NCBI GenBank assembly: GCA_035412805.1
Contig: DAONVO010000003.1
Location: 3,538 to 67,537, forward strand
Reading direction: 5' to 3'
Origin: DTU018 sp029550685
Lineage (GTDB): Bacteria > Bacillota > Syntrophomonadia > Syntrophomonadales > Syntrophomonadaceae
Length of the DNA stretch: 64,000 nt
The notes under the pieces are model-generated. The model made no database searches, was not told where the DNA came from, and worked only from the letters and a program-made list of their open reading frames with translations. Shown here in pieces: positions 56,751 through 64,000 of the stretch. Numbering within the stretch: position 1 is the stretch's first letter; the number at the start of each line of letters is the position of its first letter. The translations under genes were made by a program, and so were the position numbers.

Positions 56751-57620
56751 TTATATTTGCGCGAGTAAATTTCTCCTGCGGGCATAAAGGGCTTGCTGTA
56801 CAAATTCAGTTAGCCGTATTCTGCAGCCCGGCTGGTACTCGGCCAGACCGTGGCTTATAACCGGCTGCCATTCATAGTGGCTCAGCTGTTCATCAAGCTG
56901 GCAAGCGATATCTATTCTATCTGTTATAGCAGTTGCCTCCTCTATTGAACACTGAGGCAAGATAACCATTAATTCGTCCTCACCCATGCGAAACACAGTT
57001 TCAGAAATGCGAATATTGCTCTGGATAATCCGGCTCAGCTCTTTTACCATTTGATCTACGCAATCATGTCCATACCTTTCCTTCACTTGCTTGAGATTAT
57101 CAATATTAATAGACCAGATAGTAAGTGGCCACTGGTAACGTTCCGACCTTTGCATCTGGCTAACCAGCAAGGCCATGCCTGTTCTTCTATTAGGTAATCC
57201 TGTCACTGAATCAGTAGTGGCTTGGTTTTTCAATTGTTCGGCTAAAAGGCGGCGTTGTTCACTTTCCTGGTCTAACTGGGTAACGGCCCTTTTTAACTCG
57301 GCCTTCAAGAGGCTGACTTTCTGTTCCAGTGCGGCATTGCTCACCCGCATTTTTTCGGTCAGCATACGCTGATGATGAACTATATACCTGGCATGCCGCA
57401 GCTTGCTTAAACCATATGCCACCAGACCTACTGATACAGCCAACAGCACGTTAAGTATTACCAAAATGCTTGTTACCATCATATTAAAGCCTTGGTGATC
57501 ATACAACTGGTGCGGCAATTCTCGAAAAAAGTCATGAATCACCATCAGGAGATAAACAGCTCCTCCTGCCAATGAAAGCCATAAAACGATGCCGGCAACT
57601 AGAGTAGTTTTACACTTCAT
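56751..57620 (-). CDS. GGDEF-domain protein with degenerate GEDEL motif
   Basis: 289 residues. Two N-terminal helices flank a short outer loop, then a coiled coil (about residues 85-130) and a GGDEF domain with TTDSVTGLPNRRTG. The signature reads RMGEDELMVILPQ, so the second Gly is Glu and the Phe is Leu. No RxxD site is present. It may be a weak or inactive cyclase, or act as a receptor. Adjacent to the other GGDEF gene but separated by 123 bases. Confidence 0.82.
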   Translation of the reverse strand: MKCKTTLVAGIVLWLSLAGGAVYLLMVIHDFFRELPHQLYDHQGFNMMVTSILVILNVLLAVSVGLVAYGLSKLRHARYIVHHQRMLTEKMRVSNAALEQKVSLLKAELKRAVTQLDQESEQRRLLAEQLKNQATTDSVTGLPNRRTGMALLVSQMQRSERYQWPLTIWSINIDNLKQVKERYGHDCVDQMVKELSRIIQSNIRISETVFRMGEDELMVILPQCSIEEATAITDRIDIACQLDEQLSHYEWQPVISHGLAEYQPGCRIRLTEFVQQALYARRRNLLAQI

Positions 57621-57766
57621 TGGCTAGTACTCCGCTCCCATGTTATATTCAAAATGCTTTCTCCATGGGGTCATATTTTTCCTCCTATCCTGTCGAAATC
57701 TGGTCTTAGGTCCCTGGCACTCTTACAGGTGTTTAGGCAAATTGTCTTAATACGATTATTACGCAA

Positions 57767-59011
57767 CTATTTAAACTCCATTGGTCTTGGGGAGGTAACG
57801 TACTTCCCTTTAGTACCTACTAAATACCGGTACCAATAGTCAGCTGTCTGGTCCATTATCTTTTCCCGGAGGTTACGTGGCCACCCCCGCTTAGTGCTAA
57901 CCAAATCAAATATTTTTTCTGATTTACTCAAATCCCGGTAACTTGCTCGAAGCAGGTTCAGAAATTCTTCCAGATGATATATTTTGAATCGCTCCACACC
58001 GCATCGCCCCGCAATTTCCTCCAGCAACCGCAGCCCTATTTCCTCATAATCGGACTGTTGATTTATTCCCAACAAGTCGCAGTAACGCGGTAAAATCTGC
58101 TCAAAAAGCATGCGCCGGTAAGATCTCCCCTTAAAACCCATCAGCCGGCCTAGGTCGCGTACCATCTCTTCATCCAGTGATAGAAAACAATCCAGAAAAT
58201 AATCATTATCCCAGGGGTAAATATAAAAGCGGAAACCCTTTAATTGGTGCAGGGTTTTAAAGGCATCATAGTATCCCATTCTTAGATTGGTGCGGGCTCT
58301 TTCTGGACTAAACTCCAGTATGCCCCCCAAATGGTCTGATGGGCTGATATAGGTGAGATGCAGTCCTTTTTGCCGCACCCGCCGGTAGCGTCCTGGCCCA
58401 TGGGTTCGCAGAATAATAATCTCCTGGTACCCTTTGTCCACCAGCAACTTAACCGGCAGGTTATCATGCAGCCCTCCGTCAATCATGCGGCGACCTTCCA
58501 CCGGATCTACCTTAAAACCGGGAAAACTGGCACTGGCCATCAGGTAATCTGCCAGCATTCCCTGGGGAATATCTTCCAGAAACAACTCCAGAGGGCGCAG
58601 GTCATGGAGGGATACTGCCACCAGGCCAAAGTCCAGACCGGCTTGGCGAATCACTTTTTCCTTAACAACCTCGGTTATTAGCTCTTTCAGCGGAGTAACA
58701 TCCAGACCTCTTTCGTGGAAAATTTCCCGCAGGCGCTGCAGCAAGCGAGGCAGGCTTTCCCTCCTTAAGCCCAGGCTATTGATGTGTTTCATTCCCGCAG
58801 AATCCAGCTTAAATACCCGATCCGGTGTGATATCCCACCACAGTTGATAGGCAAGTTCAGCATCGCCTTGAGCGATCATGGCACCGTTCAGAGCTCCCAC
58901 TGATGTTCCGGCAATACCCCTGATTTCTATTCCTATTTCCTGAATAGCCCTGTAAGCTCCTATTTGATAGGCACCCCGAGCTCCTCCGCCTTCTAGTACC
59001 AGTCCGATCAC
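57767..59011 (-). CDS. Patatin-like phospholipase
   Basis: 414 residues of the RssA/patatin family. LVLEGGGARGAYQIGAYRAI is the oxyanion loop, IAGTSVGALNGAMIAQGD holds the Ser of GxSxG near residue 38, and RRMIDGGLHDNLPVKLL the Asp of the dyad near 178. A ~190-residue C-terminal extension is unrecognised. Acyl-ester hydrolysis of membrane lipid is the family role; the substrate here is unknown. GTG start with GGGGGTGG. Confidence 0.9.
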   Translation of the reverse strand: MIGLVLEGGGARGAYQIGAYRAIQEIGIEIRGIAGTSVGALNGAMIAQGDAELAYQLWWDITPDRVFKLDSAGMKHINSLGLRRESLPRLLQRLREIFHERGLDVTPLKELITEVVKEKVIRQAGLDFGLVAVSLHDLRPLELFLEDIPQGMLADYLMASASFPGFKVDPVEGRRMIDGGLHDNLPVKLLVDKGYQEIIILRTHGPGRYRRVRQKGLHLTYISPSDHLGGILEFSPERARTNLRMGYYDAFKTLHQLKGFRFYIYPWDNDYFLDCFLSLDEEMVRDLGRLMGFKGRSYRRMLFEQILPRYCDLLGINQQSDYEEIGLRLLEEIAGRCGVERFKIYHLEEFLNLLRASYRDLSKSEKIFDLVSTKRGWPRNLREKIMDQTADYWYRYLVGTKGKYVTSPRPMEFK

Positions 59012-59045
59012 AGTTCCACCCCCGTAAACAATGTATCGCCATTAG

Positions 59046-59077
59046 CACCTGTGGAACATGCCACGATGAACGAAAAC
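59046..59077 (+). repeat. Family D motif, copy 6
   Basis: CACCTGTGGAACATGCCACGATGAACGAAAAC pattern, 21 bases before element A4. Confidence 0.8.
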
Positions 59078-59098
59078 AAACATCGCTTTACGGCTTAA

Positions 59099-59306
59099 GC
59101 AGGAGTATTATCCGGACGAGTGACGTACGACGAGCCGTTGCAACGCACGGCGAAACCGGGGGCAGCGAAGCGGAGCGAGAAACAGGATGTTTCTAGCAGC
59201 GAGGACTGAGTGCTGGATGCCTAACTCCGAACGGTTCGCTTCGCACCGAAGTAAGCCCATGGGTTGCATGGCGAGGAATTCCGGAACGAGCCGGCTAACA
59301 CTCTGC
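59099..59306 (+). repeat. Family A element, copy 4
   Basis: About 208 bp, the most divergent copy; ends GCAGGAGTATTATCCGG and CCGGCTAACACTCTGC. Core GAAAC-AGGAT-GTTTC hairpin kept. Confidence 0.88.
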
Positions 59307-59334
59307 CAAGCCATGGTTAGTGTAGATCGACACA

Positions 59335-59369
59335 GAGATTGCCACACCCCTTGCGGGGCTCGCAATGAA
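59335..59369 (+). repeat. Family C half-element
   Basis: GAGATTGCCAC, a CCCC/GGGG stem, then CTCGCAATGA. Nearly the same as the left half of the element in the CoA-transferase terminator. Confidence 0.75.
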
Positions 59370-59373
59370 CTGC

Positions 59374-59404
59374 AAAACCCCCCGCTTAATTCAGCGGGAG
59401 GTTT
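59374..59404 (-). terminator. Terminator after the EamA transporter
   Basis: 12-base stem AAACCTCCCGCT/AGCGGGGGGTTT with a six-base loop and a short T tract on the minus strand, about 110 bases after the transporter stop. Confidence 0.7.
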
Positions 59405-59514
59405 ACCATCTTATCATTAGCATTTCATCACTGTCACATTTTATTCTAAGCTTCTGACAGGCATATAATACAGGTAGAGCTGGAAGAAACCTTTCCCAAA
59501 CACCTTTTTATTTA

Positions 59515-60429
59515 TCAGGTAATATCTTCTGCCGGATGGCTATATAGTTCACGAGCAGCCTTCTGGGTAAATTGGACACCTACCAATATAACCAAGGCGC
59601 CCCCAAACTGGAGCAGGCTAAAGCTTTCCTCCAAAACCAGCCAGGCTGTGACCACGGCAAAGACAGGAGTTATATTATTAAATACTGCTACCCGGGTACT
59701 GCCTAAATATTTTATTCCCCATCCCCAGACTAGGTTTCCCAGGGCTAAAGCCAGGATTCCTGAATAAGCCACACTGGACCAGCCTAGGATGGTAACCTTT
59801 TGCCAATCTGCAGACAACAACTGTGGCAGGGTACCAGCAGTAAAAAATACTGCCGCCACCGTGAGCAACCAGGCCATGATCTGGAAAGGATGATATTTCT
59901 CCAGCAAAGGCCGGGAATAAACTGTGAAGTATGCACATAGGAACTGGGCAGCCAGCATAACCAGCACCCCTTTTATATCAGCAGCCGATATGGACAAACC
60001 AGCACTGCTGCCCAGTACAATTAATATTACCCCCGATAAGGAAACACCTACCCCTGCTGCTAATTTGAGGCTGCTTTTTTCCATACCAGTAAAGCGGTTG
60101 ATAATTAATACGCTCACCGGAATCAAAGCCATTATTATCGAGCAGTTTCCAGCTGCAGTTAGGCTGACGCCAAAAGTTATACCTACCTGAGGCAAAGCAA
60201 AACCTAGAATACCCAAGGACAATACCGCTCTGCGATCCTCAGGCAGCATGGTCCGGTATATCCTCATCGCCCCAACACACGCCCAAGCTGCCCCAGCGCT
60301 TACAACCAGCCGGGTAGTATTAAAAACCAGGGGGGAAAGTTCCTGCAGCCCCAGCTTCATTACCGTAAAATTGGCTCCCCAAATGGCAGTAACCACCGAC
60401 AGGCAGAAGGCTATACGAAGCGGACTCAT
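59515..60429 (-). CDS. EamA/DMT-family transporter
   Basis: About 304 residues with ten predicted helices in two EamA repeats (AIWGANFTVMKLGLQEL at the start; AYSGILALALGNLVWGWGI in the second half). Substrates of such exporters are amino acids or other metabolites and cannot be told here. ATG at 60429 has GGAGGG about twelve bases before; the GTG at 60453 has no site. Lies downstream of glnS, separated by a terminator. Confidence 0.87.
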   Translation of the reverse strand: MSPLRIAFCLSVVTAIWGANFTVMKLGLQELSPLVFNTTRLVVSAGAAWACVGAMRIYRTMLPEDRRAVLSLGILGFALPQVGITFGVSLTAAGNCSIIMALIPVSVLIINRFTGMEKSSLKLAAGVGVSLSGVILIVLGSSAGLSISAADIKGVLVMLAAQFLCAYFTVYSRPLLEKYHPFQIMAWLLTVAAVFFTAGTLPQLLSADWQKVTILGWSSVAYSGILALALGNLVWGWGIKYLGSTRVAVFNNITPVFAVVTAWLVLEESFSLLQFGGALVILVGVQFTQKAARELYSHPAEDIT

Positions 60430-60471
60430 TTTTAGTGCTTCCCTCCATTGCACCGGTAATGATCAACCCAA

Positions 60472-60500
60472 GCAAAAAGGCTGCCCGGTGAGGCAGCCTT
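60472..60500 (-). terminator. Terminator after glnS
   Basis: AAGGCTGCC/GGCAGCCTT perfect nine-base stem with a six-base loop and five Ts on the minus strand, 14 bases after the glnS stop. Confidence 0.9.
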
Positions 60501-60513
60501 GGTTTTTTTAGCC

Positions 60514-62244
60514 TCAGCTATCCCGGCTTTGAATTTTAGCCCAGGAGTCACGCAAACCCACCACACGATTGAAGACCAGCCGTCCGTTTCTGCTATCCGG
60601 GTCTACCACAAAATAGCCTTGCCGTAAAAACTGATACCTGCTTTCCACGGGAGCATCGGCTAGACTGGGTTCTACCAGGCAATCAGTGAGAACCTCCAAG
60701 GAATTCGGATTTATAAAACTGGTAAAATCCGTCCCGTCTTCATCATCATCCGGGTTCTCTTTCAGGAAGAGGTTATCGTAGAGGCGCACTTCCGCCGGTA
60801 TGGCATGGTCAGCAGATACCCAGTGCAAAGTACCTTTCACCTTGCGGCCGGCATTAGGTCCGCCTGTTTTGGAATCAGGGTCATAGGTGCAGTGCAGTTC
60901 TATAATATTGCCCTGGTCATCCTTGATTACCTCCTGGCACTGAATAATATAGGCACTTTTTAGCCGTACTTCTCCTCCTGGTTTGAGCCGGAAAAACTTT
61001 TTGGGAGGGTCCTCCATAAAATCTTCCCGCTCAATAAATATCTCCCGGGTAAAAGGTATTTCCCTGGATCCCATTTCCGGCTGCTCCACATTATTTTCCG
61101 TGGTCAGCCACTCCACCTGGCCCTCGGGATAATTGGTAATAATCACCTTTAAGGGACGGAGAACTGCCATCACCCGGGGAGCCCGGCTATTTAGGTCTTC
61201 GCGAATACAGTGTTCCAGCAATGCTATATCAACTGTGCTATTGCGTTTAGCCACCCCGATACGATCGCAAAAATCGCGAATGGATTCGGGAGTATATCCC
61301 CGGCGCCGCAATCCGGCAATAGTTGGCATGCGCGGATCATCCCAGCCCCGTACAAAACCTTTTTCCACCAACAGCCGCAGCTTGCGTTTGCTCATTACCG
61401 TATAGGTTAAATTCAAGCGGGCAAATTCAATTTGCTGGGGCCGGCCATGGATTTCCTTGCCATAGTCAACATTATCAACGAACCAATCATACAGAGGACG
61501 GTGATCGGCAAATTCCAGAGTACAAATGGAGTGGGTAATGCCTTCCAGGGCATCGGACAGCGGATGAGCAAAATCATACATAGGATATATGCACCATTTA
61601 TCACCGGTGCGGTGATGATGGGAATGCTGAATCCTGTACATAACTGGATCCCGCATATTCAGGTTAGGGGAAGCCATGTCGATTTTGGCCCTCAGTACCC
61701 GTGTTCCATCCGGGAACTCTCCATTTTTCATGCGCTGGAACAGGTCCAAATTTTCTTCTACGGAGCGGTTGCGATAAGGACTTTCCCGACCAGGTTCAGT
61801 CAGAGTCCCCCGGTACTCCCTAATCTGTTCGGCACTCAGATCGCAGACATAAGCCTTGCCCTTTTTAATCAATTGGCAGGCAAATTCATACAGCTGATCA
61901 AAGTAATCAGAAGCATAATACAGACGGTCATCCCAGTCAAAACCTAACCAGCGCACATTATCCTTTATGGATTCAACATACTCCGTTTCCTCTTTGCTGG
62001 GATTGGTATCGTCAAAGCGAAGATTGCATAACCCTCCATTAGCAGCTGCCAAGCCAAAGTTGAGGCAAATGGACTTAGCATGTCCAATGTGAAGATAGCC
62101 ATTGGGTTCGGGAGGAAAACGTGTGTGCACCCGTCCATTATTTTTGCCTGTTTTTAGGTCCTCATTGATTATAGTCTGGATAAAATTCACGGGCAAACTG
62201 TCAGCTGTCTCCTGATCCAGCGATCTTTCGTCCCGGTCATTCAT
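60514..62244 (-). CDS. glnS: Glutaminyl-tRNA synthetase
   Basis: Charges tRNA-Gln directly. [20 protein letters not shown] near residue 40 has the HIGH motif, and [14 protein letters not shown] near 265 the KMSKS loop (MSKR). The GlnRS/GluRS split features ([14 protein letters not shown]-terminal beta-barrel anticodon domains) are complete. 576 residues. Many Firmicutes lack GlnRS and use the GatCAB route; its presence here is known in some Clostridia. ATG 62244 has AGGAGG seven bases before. Confidence 0.95.
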   Translation of the reverse strand: MNDRDERSLDQETADSLPVNFIQTIINEDLKTGKNNGRVHTRFPPEPNGYLHIGHAKSICLNFGLAAANGGLCNLRFDDTNPSKEETEYVESIKDNVRWLGFDWDDRLYYASDYFDQLYEFACQLIKKGKAYVCDLSAEQIREYRGTLTEPGRESPYRNRSVEENLDLFQRMKNGEFPDGTRVLRAKIDMASPNLNMRDPVMYRIQHSHHHRTGDKWCIYPMYDFAHPLSDALEGITHSICTLEFADHRPLYDWFVDNVDYGKEIHGRPQQIEFARLNLTYTVMSKRKLRLLVEKGFVRGWDDPRMPTIAGLRRRGYTPESIRDFCDRIGVAKRNSTVDIALLEHCIREDLNSRAPRVMAVLRPLKVIITNYPEGQVEWLTTENNVEQPEMGSREIPFTREIFIEREDFMEDPPKKFFRLKPGGEVRLKSAYIIQCQEVIKDDQGNIIELHCTYDPDSKTGGPNAGRKVKGTLHWVSADHAIPAEVRLYDNLFLKENPDDDEDGTDFTSFINPNSLEVLTDCLVEPSLADAPVESRYQFLRQGYFVVDPDSRNGRLVFNRVVGLRDSWAKIQSRDS

Positions 62245-62480
62245 AAAATAACTTCCTCCTATCCTCAAAGCATACAGCCATTCTTAAATCTCAAGTCTTA
62301 TACCATCATAATTAATCCCCTTGCTGCTTTCAAGCCATTCGCCCTGCTTCGAATAAGATCAGCTTCCCTCCGTTAATAATAATGTTAACTCAGCAAGAAA
62401 ACTAGTTCTTACTTCATGCATACCGCAGCAGAAAAATACTCACATTAGTAGTATGTGGCACAGAAAGGAGTTTGTGATCA
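62245..62480. promoter_or_regulatory. Divergent promoter region between glnS and the reductase operon
   Basis: 236 bases, no gene. On the minus strand TGGTATAAG (62297-62305) is an extended -10 about 53 bases before glnS. No T-box or glycine-riboswitch sequence was recognised, and no clear promoter for the reductase genes. Confidence 0.5.
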
Positions 62481-63788
62481 ATGCGCCTTGAAATCGGTAA
62501 TTTTCCTGTGAAAGACATTCGCTTCGGTGATCGGACTGAATACCAGCAGGGCATCCTGACGATTAACAAAACCGAAGCTCTGGAGGTAGTTTATGAAGAC
62601 GATCACATTATTGATGCTGATTTGGTAATTGCCCGCCCTGGGGACTCGGTGCGGATTACCCCGGTTAAGGAAGCTATTGAGCCGCGCTGTAAAGTATCAG
62701 GCGGGGTCATGTTTCCCGGAATGACCAATGACTTAATACGAGCCGGGCAGGGCAGAACTCACGCCCTAAAAGGTATGAGTCTCACCGTAGTGGGCAAACA
62801 CTGGGGCGGGTTCCAGGATGGGGTAATTGACATGAGCGGCCCGGGAGCTGTCCATAGTTATTATTCCAGTCTTATAAACCTGTGCCTGGTGGGAGATACG
62901 GATGAGGAATTTGAACGGTATGAGCAGCAGAAGAAAAACCGGGCTTTGCGCTGGGCTGGGCATCGTCTGGCCGAGTATATCGGTAAATGTGTGGAAAACC
63001 AAACTCCTGAAGAAATTGAGGTATATGACCTTCCGCCCATTACCCAGCGTCCACCGGACGTAATGGCTTTACCCGGAGTAGTATATGTGATGCAGTTGGA
63101 TTCCCAAATGGAGGAGATGGGTTACAATGCCCTGGTGTACGGCTGGGACTCCAATCACATGCTCCCCACTCTTATGCATCCCAATGAAGTTTTAGATGGA
63201 GCTATAGTGTCGGGAAGCTTCATGCCCAGTTCCTCTAAGTTCTCCACTTACGACCACCAGAATAACCCGACTCTGAAACGTCTCTACCAGGAACATGGGA
63301 AGACTATTAACTTCCTGGGGGTTATCATGTCTAACCTGAATGTTAAGTTAGTACAGAAAACCCGTTCCGCTTTGTTCGTAGCACAGATCGCTAGTACTCT
63401 GGGCGCCCAGGGAGCCATTGTAGCCGAAGAAGGTTATGGTAATCCCGATGCTGATTTCATTCAATGCATCGTGGAGCTAGAAAAAACCGGAGTTAAAACG
63501 GTGGGCATCACCAACGAATGTACCGGGCGCGACGGCAAATCCCAGCCTCTGGTGGCTCTGGATCGCCTGGCTGATGCCATTGTCTCCACCGGTAATGTCT
63601 CCGAACTGTTAGACTTACCCCCCATGCAAACGGTGATCGGTGAACTGGAATCCCTGGCTCGTGATGGCAATTCCGGGGGCTGGGCAGAGTCCGTTAGACC
63701 TGACGGCTCCATTATTATCGAGGATAATGCCATGTTCTGCGGAGATATGATTTGCGGTTTTTCTACCAAGACGGTTAAGGAATACTAA
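62481..63788 (+). CDS. Glycine/sarcosine/betaine reductase component B, GrdE-type subunit
   Basis: 435 residues. MRLEIGNFPVKDI, MFPGMTNDLIRAG, MSGPGAVHSYYSS, GWDSNHMLPTLMHPNE, EEGYGNPDADFI and ECTGRDGKSQPLVALD are GrdE/GrdG/GrdI family blocks. In studied relatives the precursor splits in mid-protein and a Cys becomes a pyruvoyl group that binds the substrate amine. Here Cys occurs only at 70, 135, 170, 329, 347, 420 and 425; none lies between 171 and 328, though FMPSSSKFS offers serines near 250. Stickland-type or betaine reduction is implied. AAGGAG ten bases before ATG; the GrdB-like gene follows. Confidence 0.87.
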   Translation: MRLEIGNFPVKDIRFGDRTEYQQGILTINKTEALEVVYEDDHIIDADLVIARPGDSVRITPVKEAIEPRCKVSGGVMFPGMTNDLIRAGQGRTHALKGMSLTVVGKHWGGFQDGVIDMSGPGAVHSYYSSLINLCLVGDTDEEFERYEQQKKNRALRWAGHRLAEYIGKCVENQTPEEIEVYDLPPITQRPPDVMALPGVVYVMQLDSQMEEMGYNALVYGWDSNHMLPTLMHPNEVLDGAIVSGSFMPSSSKFSTYDHQNNPTLKRLYQEHGKTINFLGVIMSNLNVKLVQKTRSALFVAQIASTLGAQGAIVAEEGYGNPDADFIQCIVELEKTGVKTVGITNECTGRDGKSQPLVALDRLADAIVSTGNVSELLDLPPMQTVIGELESLARDGNSGGWAESVRPDGSIIIEDNAMFCGDMICGFSTKTVKEY

Positions 63789-63801
63789 GGGGGCGAAAAA
63801 G

Positions 63802-64000
63802 GTGAAAAAAGGCATTCACTATGTCAATCAGTTTTTCGGTCAGATAGGCGGTGAGGAATCAGCGGATTTTGAGCCGGTTATCCGGGAAGGTTTAGTAGGA
63901 CCAGCTACAGCTTTAAACGAAACTTTAGCCGATGTTACTATTACCCACACTATTATTTGCGGAGACAACTATATGGGGTCCAATACGGAAGAGGCCCTAA
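63802..64000 (+). CDS. Reductase component B, GrdB/GrdF/GrdH-type subunit, partial
   Basis: The first 66 residues of the catalytic subunit: KKGIHYVNQFFGQIGGEE, VIREGLVGPATALNETL and ITHTIICGDNYMGSNTEEA. In the family this subunit usually contains selenocysteine (UGA) further on, outside the window, so downstream callers may cut the gene short. GTG start with AAGGGGG eight bases before; 13 bases after the GrdE-like gene. Which amine is reduced (glycine, sarcosine, betaine) cannot be told from this part. Confidence 0.88.
   Translation, partial: MKKGIHYVNQFFGQIGGEESADFEPVIREGLVGPATALNETLADVTITHTIICGDNYMGSNTEEAL

Larger units (their letters stand above)
59012..59514. other. Gene-free stretch with repeats D6, A4 and a C fragment
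   Basis: About 500 bases between two minus-strand genes. D6 (59046-59077) and A4 (59099-59306) lie next to each other, then a family C half GAGATTGCCACAC...CTCGCAATGA (59335-59368), then a terminator. Confidence 0.85.

Noticed and set aside
62245..62480. T-box or glycine riboswitch upstream of glnS or the reductase genes
   Set aside because: The T-box sequence and its specifier-loop features are absent, and nothing like a tandem glycine aptamer is visible in 236 bases.

Overview
The window looks like a piece of a low-to-mid G+C Firmicute of the class Clostridia, most likely a syntrophic fatty-acid oxidiser near Syntrophomonas (Syntrophomonadaceae). The evidence is gene order and content. There is the clostridial block spo0F-fba-tal-glpX-rho-(M23)-yhaM-rpmE-DUF1385-prfA-prmC-tsaC-mntP-rpiB-glyA-comEB, and the pair pyrG with an RNA polymerase delta-like gene. 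There are also S-layer-homology proteins, a TAXI-type TRAP transporter, an acetyl/butyryl-type CoA-transferase, and the start of a glycine/sarcosine/betaine reductase operon. Strong GGAGG ribosome binding sites and frequent GTG and TTG starts fit this. The species is an inference.

Layout. 1-20.2 kb (minus strand): housekeeping genes for nucleotide and one-carbon metabolism, translation termination (prfA-prmC overlap by one base), Rho, gluconeogenesis, Spo0F, then SppA, an alanine racemase and a FemAB-type transferase. 20.5-21.9 kb (plus): a lone CoA-transferase. 22.1-26.4 kb (minus): pyrG, a metallo-hydrolase, a 77-residue HARE-HTH protein and argS. 26.5-38.7 kb (minus): envelope genes, namely an M1 peptidase, an SLH protein, a repeat-built secreted protein, a 2083-residue IPT/TIG protein, and a membrane HD-GYP protein. 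39.4-44.6 kb (plus): a DsrE-like protein with a class V aminotransferase that seems to use an ATT start, a HAAS/DUF1700 protein with a previously uncalled 54-residue membrane protein, a soluble chemoreceptor, cyclophilin and superoxide dismutase. 46-55.2 kb (plus): a HlyD-ABC-ABC-permease-TetR efflux operon, a TAXI-TRAP uptake operon and a YihY protein. 55.2-62.3 kb (mostly minus): two GGDEF genes, one split by a frameshift in an A8 run, then a patatin, an EamA transporter and glnS. 62.5 kb to the end: GrdE-like and GrdB-like reductase subunits.

The most unusual content lies between genes. Six gene-free stretches of 460-760 bases, plus a shorter one at 21.9-22.1 kb, are built from four families of short dispersed repeats. 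Family A (about 208 bp, four copies) and family B (about 200 bp, two copies) have terminal inverted repeats and share a core hairpin whose loop is conserved while its stem covaries. Family C (about 85 bp dyads) and family D (about 33 bp) sit beside them. One family C element has apparently landed in the CoA-transferase/pyrG terminator, which is now present twice as identical 25-bp hairpins. These look like non-autonomous mobile or structured-RNA elements; no transposase gene is present in the window.

Other points worth checking: a 10-N gap in rpiB that looks like an unmerged contig overlap, and a GrdE-like protein with no cysteine in the region where relatives cleave to form a pyruvoyl group.
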